Made by a program: the position numbers and the translations under genes. The notes beneath the pieces are model-generated. The model searched no databases and was not told the DNA's origin. It worked only from the letters and a program-made list of their open reading frames with translations. Below, piece after piece: positions 56,924 through 64,000 of a stretch of DNA of 64,000 nt (positions are counted from its first letter, which is position 1; each line of letters begins with the position of its first letter). The DNA is from Photobacterium halotolerans DSM 18316. GTDB taxonomy: Bacteria; Pseudomonadota; Gammaproteobacteria; Enterobacterales; Vibrionaceae. The stretch covers positions 124,001 to 188,000 of the forward strand of contig NZ_KE384320.1 of assembly GCF_000425165.1 (NCBI RefSeq), written 5' to 3'.

Positions 56924-59900
56924 TTAATCTTCTATCATACTCAGCAGCATCTGTGGATTCAGAGTCTGGGTATCATCCTGCCCTGAAAGGACTTTTTCTG
57001 CCAGATCGCGTTTATCCCGGTGAAGCTGGACAATTTTTTCTTCCACCGTATTTTCTGTGACCAGACGATAAACGGTCACCGGCCTGCTCTGCCCCATACG
57101 GTGCGCCCTGTCGCTGGCCTGATCTTCCACTGCCGGATTCCACCACGGATCCAAATGAATAACAGTATCGGCTTCAGTCAGGTTCAGCCCCGTCCCGCCC
57201 GCTTTCAGGCTGATGAGAAAGACAGAATGCTTTCCTGCTTTAAACGCCTCAATCGCCGCTTTCCTCTGCTTACTGCTCGACTGCCCGTCCAGATAACTGA
57301 ACGACAGCGAGGCTTGTTCCAGCTGCGCCGCAAAACGTTTCAGCAATTGCACAAACTGGCTGAACACCAGAATCTGATGACCGCCTTCTATGGCTTCTGA
57401 CACCAGCGTCAGCGCCTCCCTGAGCTTACTGCTCTCTTCCGCAAAGGAATCAAACACCAGACTGGCGTCACAGCATACCTGCCTTAAACGGGTCAGTGCG
57501 GCAAGCACCTCGACCACACCCTTACTGTTTTTGGCTGTTTTCAGGGCATCTTTACGGACGGCTTCATAAGCAGCACTTTCTTTGGCCGATAAATAGACGG
57601 TGTGGGTGATCTCGGTTTTACCGGGCAGCTCAGACAACACCTCACCTTTCATTCGCCGCATAATGAAGGGGCTGATCAAGGCTTTCAGCCGCATCATATC
57701 CTCGGCATTACGTGCAGCCTGACCATATTTCTGCCTGAACTGCTTCAGCGAACCCAGCAGGCCCGGATTCAGGAAAGCAAACTGGCTCCAAAGCTCTGTT
57801 AAATGATTTTCAACCGGCGTACCGGTAAGGGTAAAGCGCCGCTCTGCCGTTAATCCAAATACCAGTTTTGCCCGTTTGGTCTGCGGGTTTTTAATCTGCT
57901 GCGCTTCGTCCAGCACTATGGTCTGCCAGTCTTTTTCCTGCATCGCTTCCTGACAGCGGGTCAGTAATCCGTAACTGACCAGTACCAGAGTTTTGTCACC
58001 CGCCGCGGCGATGGCTTCGTTCCGGTTATCCACCTGCTCCAGATCCACTATTGTCAGTTCCGGTGCAAAGCGCTGGCATTCTGCCTGCCAGTTATGAATC
58101 ACCGACTTGGGCGCCACAACCAGTGCCGCGCCCTCACACTGATAATGGCGGATCAAACTGATGGCCTGCAAGGTTTTACCCAGCCCCATATCGTCTGCCA
58201 GACAGGCGCCAAAGCCATGGTGAGATAAGTGCGCCGCCCACTGGACACTGGTTTTCTGATAATCCCTCAGCGGAGCCAGAATATGCTCGGCAACCACCGG
58301 CTTCTCTGACCATTTTTCCTGCAGCGACTGCCATCCCGCATCGCCCTGATGGGTAAAGGTTTCCAGTACCTGTTGCAGGGGATAGGCCATCTGTACATCG
58401 ACTTCCATCTCCTCATTGAGCAAACCGTCCAGCATTCGTAGCTGCTGCTGAAGCTCATCTTCCATCAGCACAACCAGATTGTCGCTACCCTGCTCAATAA
58501 ATCCCTGGCGGCTATTTGCCAGCAACAGCCGCAGGTTCAGCTCCAGATGCTGATCCGTGGACGCCTTGCCTGTGACAGCAAACCAGTTTTTGCGTTTCTC
58601 GATATCCAGAGTCAGATCCTGGCGGGTCAGCACCTTTACCTGGCTGCTGCGCTGGCGCCAGTGAACCGGTACGTCCTGTAAATTCTGCACGGCTTTTATC
58701 AGCGATAACGCAGCTTCACCAGACAAGGCCCAGCGCCGTTGCTTGTTCGCTTTCAATCCCAGAAGCTTGCTCAGTGCCAGTGAATCCGCTTTTTCCTGGC
58801 TGAGATCACGCTGATACCATTGCTGATCCGGGTCGCTGATCCATGTCTCTCCCTGTCCCGAAGGCATGCTTATGCGATTTGCCGGCAGCTCTCCGGACAC
58901 ATCATTCTGGTGCTCAATGGCCACATCCAGAGTGCCCTGATGCCAGTCCAGCCATAAGTGCGGCCTCGTATCCCAGTGACCAGGCTGTATATTCCCTTTC
59001 TGCTGACAAGGGCTGTACCAGAGTAAATCCTTCTGCTGTTCCAGCGCCTCTGTCAGTGGCTGCAAATGCTCACAAGCCAGTTGCTCAGGTCTTGATTCGA
59101 TGACATCAATGAACTGAGGCGATATCGCTGAGGTATCCAGAAAACACCAGGCATCATCCATCACCTGGCGCAATGTTGCATTTGCTATTCGGGGAAAGAC
59201 ATCGAATGTCACCTGTTCACCGGATTGCAACACGGCCAGCGGCTTAACACCGTGCACACTGACGGACTGACCGTCCTGACTGATGATGTTGTCGCACGCC
59301 GACAAGGCTTTCAGTACAGGCAGCACATCGGGAGCAGGATGGCCCCAGCGAACCCTGTTCTGACGCTCCAGTTGCTGAAAAACATGCCAGTCGGCATCTG
59401 ACATCAAAGCTTCAGCCGCTGAATACTGAATGGAATACAGCTGAATCATCCGGCCTTTCGTCCAGCCACGTTTCCCCATCGACTGAATCCTTGGCTGAAC
59501 TTTCAGTGATTTCAGGCACAGCTCCCAGACCAGCCGCTGATCTGCCTGATGCTCCTTATCTGACTGGATGGTCTGCGTCAGCTTTCTTAACCAGATATCC
59601 TGGCGGGCAGCCGGGACATAAAAAGGGGCATCAGATTCGCTGATTTGTCCGGTAAGGTAACGCAGTGCGTGTTTGGCTCTGGCGGCTAACAGACTTTCAG
59701 AGTGATGGGATAAAATCATTTCCGTCAGCGGGTGCGCTTTCACCTGAGCAACCCATTGCTGATACTGTTTCGGGTGCGCTTGCTGCCATTGGCAAAGCAC
59801 CAGCACATCCAGCAATAATTTCCCCCAGCTCACGTAATCTGCAATCACCAGGAGTGAATCAAACCAAAGGTCAACCCCCGCAAAATATTCCTCTTGTTCA

Positions 59901-60742
59901 CTGTAAGGCGCAATAATGACGTAAGCCTGCTGTTGCCAGAACTGATCATACGCGATTTGCTGACCACTGTGACTGTCGACGCTGTGCTGATAGCTTGCGA
60001 CGGCTTCGGATTTGTCCAGTAAAGCCACCACAGCCAGATCAGCCAAAGCCGTATAGGAATAGCGTTTTGCCGTCATGGCAGAGAAAGCCGTGCGATGCTG
60101 GAAGTACTTCTCATCGAAAGGATCGCACAAGGGGTGGGAAACACTTCCGGCCCTGAGCGCCTGCCAATTATCCTCGGCGGGAGCCCAGACAACCTGCCTT
60201 CGGCCGTAATCTGTGATCGTCTTGCTGGCTAACGGCTCCCATGCAATATTCCCCGTTGTGTACAGCTGATTTAACAACCAGGCCCATCCCTGCAGGCTGT
60301 ATTTCAGCCTGTCGTCTTCAATCAATGCCAGTAATTCCCACGCATCAGGATGCAGAAATAAATGCATCAGCAGCCCTTCCGCCTGCGGAGAAATCGCCGA
60401 ATAGGCAAACATCCAGCGGGTATTTGACAGCACAGAATAGATTTCCAGTTCCACGGAGAGCTTATCGGCGTGGGTCATAACAGCATAAAGGGATCGTTCC
60501 CGGCCAAACCGCAATAAACTCTGTAAGGCAGACAAACATCCGTTCAGCGACAAGCTCCAGCTCTGTCTTTTTTTCACCACCAATCCAGCTTCCTGCATCG
60601 CAGACAGTGCTGCCTCTATCTCTGGGCCACTATGGCTATTGCTGAGCTGCCGGCACAGACTTTTAGTGGTGATGCCAGATGTAATAAAAATCTGGGCTAA
60701 CAGCTCTTCAGTAACAGAAGCTTCAGACTGTAAATATTGCAT
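56924..60742 (-). CDS. Large SNF2-family ATP-dependent helicase-like protein
   Basis: A 1272-residue protein. The C-terminal ~460 residues are a complete SNF2/SWI2 motor: motif I CLADDMGLGKTLQ (near residue 850), Ia VVAPKSVIHNW, II VLDEAQQIKN, III LTGTPVENHLTELWSQFAFLNPGLLG, then helicase C with LDGQSSSKQRKAAIEAF, LISLKAGGTGLNLTEADTVIHLDPWWNPAVEDQASDRAHRMGQSRPVTVYRLV. The first ~800 residues are unusual: a short winged-helix-like start (VTEELLAQIFITSGITTKSLCRQL) and helical regions, but no SWIM zinc motif. Such proteins translocate on double-stranded DNA; the role is unknown. Its neighbours are manC and wecA, with no methylase or nuclease partner. Confidence 0.88.
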   Translation of the reverse strand: MQYLQSEASVTEELLAQIFITSGITTKSLCRQLSNSHSGPEIEAALSAMQEAGLVVKKRQSWSLSLNGCLSALQSLLRFGRERSLYAVMTHADKLSVELEIYSVLSNTRWMFAYSAISPQAEGLLMHLFLHPDAWELLALIEDDRLKYSLQGWAWLLNQLYTTGNIAWEPLASKTITDYGRRQVVWAPAEDNWQALRAGSVSHPLCDPFDEKYFQHRTAFSAMTAKRYSYTALADLAVVALLDKSEAVASYQHSVDSHSGQQIAYDQFWQQQAYVIIAPYSEQEEYFAGVDLWFDSLLVIADYVSWGKLLLDVLVLCQWQQAHPKQYQQWVAQVKAHPLTEMILSHHSESLLAARAKHALRYLTGQISESDAPFYVPAARQDIWLRKLTQTIQSDKEHQADQRLVWELCLKSLKVQPRIQSMGKRGWTKGRMIQLYSIQYSAAEALMSDADWHVFQQLERQNRVRWGHPAPDVLPVLKALSACDNIISQDGQSVSVHGVKPLAVLQSGEQVTFDVFPRIANATLRQVMDDAWCFLDTSAISPQFIDVIESRPEQLACEHLQPLTEALEQQKDLLWYSPCQQKGNIQPGHWDTRPHLWLDWHQGTLDVAIEHQNDVSGELPANRISMPSGQGETWISDPDQQWYQRDLSQEKADSLALSKLLGLKANKQRRWALSGEAALSLIKAVQNLQDVPVHWRQRSSQVKVLTRQDLTLDIEKRKNWFAVTGKASTDQHLELNLRLLLANSRQGFIEQGSDNLVVLMEDELQQQLRMLDGLLNEEMEVDVQMAYPLQQVLETFTHQGDAGWQSLQEKWSEKPVVAEHILAPLRDYQKTSVQWAAHLSHHGFGACLADDMGLGKTLQAISLIRHYQCEGAALVVAPKSVIHNWQAECQRFAPELTIVDLEQVDNRNEAIAAAGDKTLVLVSYGLLTRCQEAMQEKDWQTIVLDEAQQIKNPQTKRAKLVFGLTAERRFTLTGTPVENHLTELWSQFAFLNPGLLGSLKQFRQKYGQAARNAEDMMRLKALISPFIMRRMKGEVLSELPGKTEITHTVYLSAKESAAYEAVRKDALKTAKNSKGVVEVLAALTRLRQVCCDASLVFDSFAEESSKLREALTLVSEAIEGGHQILVFSQFVQLLKRFAAQLEQASLSFSYLDGQSSSKQRKAAIEAFKAGKHSVFLISLKAGGTGLNLTEADTVIHLDPWWNPAVEDQASDRAHRMGQSRPVTVYRLVTENTVEEKIVQLHRDKRDLAEKVLSGQDDTQTLNPQMLLSMIED

Positions 60743-61007
60743 GGATTTCCCTGCTGGATGATATCAAACCATTTATCAAAGATTATTGCGACGCGAGTGA
60801 TTGTAGAATATTGATGCTGTTGCAACAAACACTTACAGCGACATAACCCAAATCAGTGCGATCAGGTTTGCTGGTGTTTGCACCGGGCCGCACTTGGGAC
60901 GGAGGGAACAAAAGTAATAATTTACTTGCTGAATATTTTTTCTTCTCTTCCTAGTGAGACAAATTATTGGTAGTCTTTTTGCGTTTTGTATGCCTTCGGA
61001 CCACAGC

Positions 61008-62048
61008 ATGATAGCCGATTTTTTCTTTGTCTTTTTTTCTTCATTTGCCGCACTTTTTCTACTTCGAAAGGTCGCCAAGCGTGTTGGTCTGGTGGATAAA
61101 CCCAATGCCAGAAAGCTGCATCAGGGGGCAGTCCCGCTTGTCGGGGGGCTGGCTATCTGTATTACGCTGGCCCAGTTTCTCTATTATTCGCCAACCATAC
61201 TGGACGACGCCGGGCTTTACGTTTTCTGTATTACCATTCTGACTATCATCGGTGCGCTGGATGATAAATTTGACGTGAGCTTCAAGCTTCGTCTGGCGAT
61301 CCAAGCCTTGTTATCTGTTTGCATGATGTATTTTGCCGGTCTGGAACTGCATACGCTGGGGAATATGATTGGCTTTGGCAAAATAGACCTGGGGATGTTT
61401 GGCTATCTGGTGACTGTACTGGCGGTGATTGGTGCTATCAATGCCTTCAACATGGTCGACGGTATTGATGGCCTGCTGGGCGGGTTATCTATGGTGACTT
61501 TTGGCGGGCTGGGTATCATGCTGTTCCACGATGGTCAGCAATCGCTGGCGTATCTGTGCGGCATCATCATAGTAGCGATGATCCCTTATATCCTGCTTAA
61601 CCTGGGGGCATTTGGCCGACAGCGTAAAGTCTTCATGGGGGATGCAGGCAGTATGCTGATTGGCTTCACTGTGATCTGGTTTTTACTGCTGGCCAGTCAG
61701 AACGGCAGCCGCCCACCGTTGCGGCCGGTGACGGCACTCTGGATGATCGCCGTCCCCTTAATGGACATGACAGCTATCATGATCCGCAGAATCAAACGCG
61801 GTGATTCCCCCTTTAAACCAGACCGCGAGCATCTGCATCATATCTTCCAGCGTCTGGGTCTCAATTCACTGCAAACACTGATTGCTATCTGCGCAATTGC
61901 GACCTTACTGAGCGCTGCGGGTATTTATGGTGAAATTGCCAATATTCCAGAGTATGTCATGTTCTGGTTATTCATCCTGTGTTTCATCATCTACTTCTTC
62001 ACACTGTCAAAAGTAGAAAAGTACTCACCTCCGCAAGAAGCTTCTTAA
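61008..62048 (+). CDS. Undecaprenyl-phosphate GlcNAc-1-phosphate transferase, first copy (WecA-like)
   Basis: A 346-residue polytopic membrane enzyme that starts lipid-linked glycans by transferring GlcNAc-1-phosphate (or a similar sugar) to undecaprenyl phosphate. Family motifs are KRVGLVDKPNARKLHQGAVPLVGG, DDKFDVSFKLRL, the catalytic INAFNMVDGIDGLLGG, VFMGDAGSMLIGF and DREHLHHIFQRLGL. It is of WecA type, length about 350-370. I take the ATG at 61008 (GGA 7 bases upstream; ATG/GTG upstream starts at 60990 and 60954 have weaker support). A second copy, oppositely oriented, lies 0.5 kb downstream. Confidence 0.93.
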   Translation: MIADFFFVFFSSFAALFLLRKVAKRVGLVDKPNARKLHQGAVPLVGGLAICITLAQFLYYSPTILDDAGLYVFCITILTIIGALDDKFDVSFKLRLAIQALLSVCMMYFAGLELHTLGNMIGFGKIDLGMFGYLVTVLAVIGAINAFNMVDGIDGLLGGLSMVTFGGLGIMLFHDGQQSLAYLCGIIIVAMIPYILLNLGAFGRQRKVFMGDAGSMLIGFTVIWFLLLASQNGSRPPLRPVTALWMIAVPLMDMTAIMIRRIKRGDSPFKPDREHLHHIFQRLGLNSLQTLIAICAIATLLSAAGIYGEIANIPEYVMFWLFILCFIIYFFTLSKVEKYSPPQEAS

Positions 62049-62265
62049 CCAAGCCAACAGCCGTATTTTCTGTGCGGCTGCCACTTATTTACTTCTGTAT
62101 ATGGCTGTTACAGCTACCTTGCAAATATATTGGACAACAGTTCCAGTTATTTCATTTTCTCTCTAATCCATTAAGCATGTCCTTAATAGCTGACGCATTT
62201 TTATATATCCCGCAAGCATTAGGCCATACACAGATACCAGAACAATGAGAGAGAGATTACACGCT
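62049..62265. other. Intergenic region after the first wecA-like gene
   Basis: AT-rich, with no supported gene; a small frame begins at 62266 (see next). No terminator hairpin with a T-run is evident directly after the wecA-like stop at 62048. Confidence 0.45.
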
Positions 62266-62463
62266 ATGCTGAGGCGCATATTACAAGCAACAGTTAACAG
62301 AGCTGAACGCCTGTACCTGACAGCGGTATATTCCAAGGCCGTGAACACCGGCTTTGTGCTGTTATGGGCCTCGCTATGCTGGCTCAATCAGTTAGACCGT
62401 TACGACAAAGCCGCAAAACAGATAAGAAGAGAAGACCGGCTGGGGCGTAAAGTTAGCCAGTAA
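62266..62463 (+). CDS. Possible small basic membrane-associated protein
   Basis: A 65-residue candidate with many arginines, a hydrophobic stretch (NTGFVLLWASLCWLN) and a charged tail (RYDKAAKQIRREDRLGRKVSQ). It could be a one-helix membrane protein. The start is ambiguous: 62266 has AGAGAG about 10 bases upstream; 62245 has none. It lies between two convergent wecA-like genes. No family was recognised, and the frame could be chance. Confidence 0.4.
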   Translation: MLRRILQATVNRAERLYLTAVYSKAVNTGFVLLWASLCWLNQLDRYDKAAKQIRREDRLGRKVSQ

Positions 62464-62500
62464 AGCAGACCAGTTTTTATGTCATGCACGGAAAAAACGC

Positions 62501-62528
62501 ATAAAAAAACCCAGGACAAGCCTGGGTC
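62501..62528 (-). terminator. Rho-independent terminator after the second wecA-like gene
   Basis: Stem ACCCAGG/CCTGGGT with a short loop; on the minus strand it is followed by TTTTTTTATG. It lies about 64 bases past the stop at 62592. Confidence 0.85.
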
Positions 62529-62591
62529 ATGTTCAACATCTTTGACTTCTGTTCAATCACTCACATCTCATCCACCCAACAGTGAATCCAC

Positions 62592-63686
62592 TTAACGCTC
62601 TGAGGTCGCCTGCTCAGGCGTTTTCGGCTGACTGCGGCCGGTCAGCTTGTGTATCCAGGTGGTAATACGCCAGATATGGCTGATCACGGCAAAATACACA
62701 CCGAACATAATCATAAAGCTCAGCAACATCAGGGTTTCGTTAACCTGCGACATGTCAGACCAAATGCCGACTCCTGCCATACTGGCCGCCAGACCACAGA
62801 TCACGACTAAGGTCATAAAAGGTGACAAACCAATACGCTGGCAAATATGGTGCAGGTGTTCGCGGTCCGGCTTAAAGGGTGACTGGCCTTTGCGGATTCG
62901 GCGAATCATGATGGTGGCCATATCCATTAGCGGTAAAGCAATTAACCACAAGGCAGTGACCGGGCGCATAGCACTCAGCTCACCCTTCTGGGTCGCTTCC
63001 AGTAATAACCAGATAACAGTAAACCCAATGAAGATACTGCCGGCATCGCCCATAAAGACTTTAAACCGACGCCCCAGAGGGAAACCGAGGTTCAACAGAA
63101 TATAAGGAACCATAGCGGTGACTATCATGGTGCAGATAACAAACAATTCCGTGTTACCCGACACATAGAAGACATAACCGAGTGCCGCAAAACTGACCGA
63201 TGCCAGGCCGCCTAACAGGCCATCAATACCATCAACCATGTTAAATGCGTTAATCGCACCAATGACCGCAAAAACAGTCAGCAGCGTACTGGCAACTACG
63301 GGCAAAGCGAGAGGAAAATCCCCCAACATGTACCCCAGGTAATGCAGGCTTTTATCACCAATGAAAATCATCACCAGCGATACACAGGCCTGTACCAGCA
63401 AGCGTAATTTAAAACTGATGTCGTATCTGTCATCAATCACGCCGATAACCACCAAAACAGTGGCACAGCTTAAATACAGCCAGGGGTTCTGCGGAAACAG
63501 TTCAAAAAAACTGAAAGCTATCGCCAGAGTAACAAATATCGACACACCACCCACAAGCGGGATCACACCTTTATGGTGTTTTCGTTCGTTAGGCGCATCG
63601 ACCAGTCCAACCCGTTTCGCCACTTTGCGGCAAATAAACAGGCTGCAAAAGGACATCAGGAAAACAAATATGAATGCAGAAGTCAT
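62592..63686 (-). CDS. Undecaprenyl-phosphate GlcNAc-1-phosphate transferase, second copy (WecA-like)
   Basis: A 364-residue relative of the 61008 gene, with the same catalytic blocks: RKVAKRVGLVDAPNERKHHKGVIPLVGG, DDRYDISFKLRLL, GAINAFNMVDGIDGLLGG, FKVFMGDAGSIFIGF and SPFKPDREHLHHICQRIGL. By eye the two proteins are similar across their length, so they are paralogues. The C-terminal tail (residues about 325-364) is longer, basic and polar. It lies 51 bases downstream of the WecG-like gene on the same strand, so this copy is the likelier partner of an antigen-synthesis operon reading out of the window. Confidence 0.93.
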   Translation of the reverse strand: MTSAFIFVFLMSFCSLFICRKVAKRVGLVDAPNERKHHKGVIPLVGGVSIFVTLAIAFSFFELFPQNPWLYLSCATVLVVIGVIDDRYDISFKLRLLVQACVSLVMIFIGDKSLHYLGYMLGDFPLALPVVASTLLTVFAVIGAINAFNMVDGIDGLLGGLASVSFAALGYVFYVSGNTELFVICTMIVTAMVPYILLNLGFPLGRRFKVFMGDAGSIFIGFTVIWLLLEATQKGELSAMRPVTALWLIALPLMDMATIMIRRIRKGQSPFKPDREHLHHICQRIGLSPFMTLVVICGLAASMAGVGIWSDMSQVNETLMLLSFMIMFGVYFAVISHIWRITTWIHKLTGRSQPKTPEQATSER

Positions 63687-63737
63687 GTTGGGACTCTTTG
63701 GTTTATAAAACTAATGACAATTAATAGAACAATGCAT

Positions 63738-64000
63738 TTAAATTTTATTTGTTAAAACTAAAATCGAAAATTTAATTAACTTTATCTGTCTCATGAACCT
63801 TGTAGGTTGACTTAACAATCGATAAGCCCATTCCAACCCTGTCTTCCTAAATAATTTAGGCGCACGTTTAACCTTACCGGTAAAAACATCATAAGTTCCA
63901 CCTACGCCCATCATAAAACAGCATAAACCTGAATCTTTACATTTCTTCATGAAAAGTTCCTGTCTTGGTGATCCCATTGCAACGGTTAGTATTCTTGGCT
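63738..64000 (-). CDS. WecG/TagA/CpsF-family glycosyltransferase, C-terminal part
   Basis: Partial: the frame is open to the window edge (about 87 residues shown), with the N-terminus beyond base 64000. The fragment reads [58 protein letters not shown], the family signature, and is closest in pattern to E. coli WecG, which transfers N-acetylmannosaminuronate in enterobacterial common antigen synthesis. The exact sugar cannot be told from this part. It precedes the second wecA-like gene on the same strand, and may be cotranscribed with it. Confidence 0.88.
   Translation of the reverse strand, partial: PRILTVAMGSPRQELFMKKCKDSGLCCFMMGVGGTYDVFTGKVKRAPKLFRKTGLEWAYRLLSQPTRFMRQIKLIKFSILVLTNKI

Noticed and set aside
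1-64000. CRISPR arrays, insertion sequences, integrases, toxin-antitoxin pairs, prophage genes
   Set aside because: No regularly spaced repeat, transposase, integrase or phage structural protein was found in the reading frames.

Overview
The window is chromosomal DNA of a gammaproteobacterium, most likely Vibrionaceae or a close relative. The support is conserved core gene order (tig-clpP-clpX-lon-hupB-ppiD; pdxB-asd-fimV-truA-accD; folC-dedD-cvpA-purF; alaA-yfbR-dgt), a rhombosortase gene, and enterobacterial-like promoter and terminator signals. Base composition is balanced and fairly even. I see no insertion sequence, prophage, integron or CRISPR array. The genus cannot be fixed by reading alone (Photobacterium, Grimontia and Enterovibrio types are all possible).

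Layout. 1-9.0 kb: end of dsbB, a UPF0149/SEC-C protein, a TIP30-like NAD(P)-binding protein, dusC, a degenerate low-molecular-weight phosphatase/ArsC-fold protein, two small cysteine-cluster proteins, a TIGR02647-like protein, Tim44-like and TM2 membrane proteins, then a TetR regulator overlapping an MFS-PlsC fusion gene. 9.3-14.1 kb: alaA, yfbR, dgt, tapT, rhombosortase, and a ComEA-type helix-hairpin-helix protein. 14.2-23.3 kb: the protein quality-control block ppiD, hupB, lon (with a heat-shock promoter), clpX, clpP, tig, then tRNA-Arg(TCT) with its own strong promoter. 23.6-29.4 kb: folD (PurR-like box), galU, rfaH, an RssB-type response regulator, a LysR regulator and a Yip1-family membrane protein. 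29.4-44.2 kb: the leftward purine/folate/fatty-acid series purF, cvpA, dedD, folC, accD, truA, fimV, asd, pdxB, fabB, with a PurR box ahead of cvpA-purF and a FadR-like site ahead of accD. 44.4-64 kb: mnmC, then a more accessory, envelope-directed region. It holds a YjbE-like small protein with ugd, a beta-CASP metallo-beta-lactamase protein, an unfamiliar large lipoprotein followed by a putative outer-membrane barrel, manB-manC, a large SNF2-family helicase, two convergent WecA-type transferases, and the end of a WecG-type glycosyltransferase that runs off the window.

How it fits together. Much of the right half and parts of the left serve envelope polysaccharide: galU and ugd make UDP-glucose and UDP-glucuronate, manC/manB make GDP-mannose, wecA/wecG start and extend lipid-linked glycans, and rfaH encodes the antiterminator usually needed for long polysaccharide operons. 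The centre is housekeeping proteolysis, folding, purine, folate and lipid synthesis.

The least explained pieces are the lipoprotein plus barrel pair (50.3-53.8 kb), the SNF2 protein (56.9-60.7 kb), the duplicated wecA genes, and a phosphatase-fold protein that has lost several catalytic residues (2.9-3.3 kb). I found no cluster I could confidently call a new defence or mobile system.
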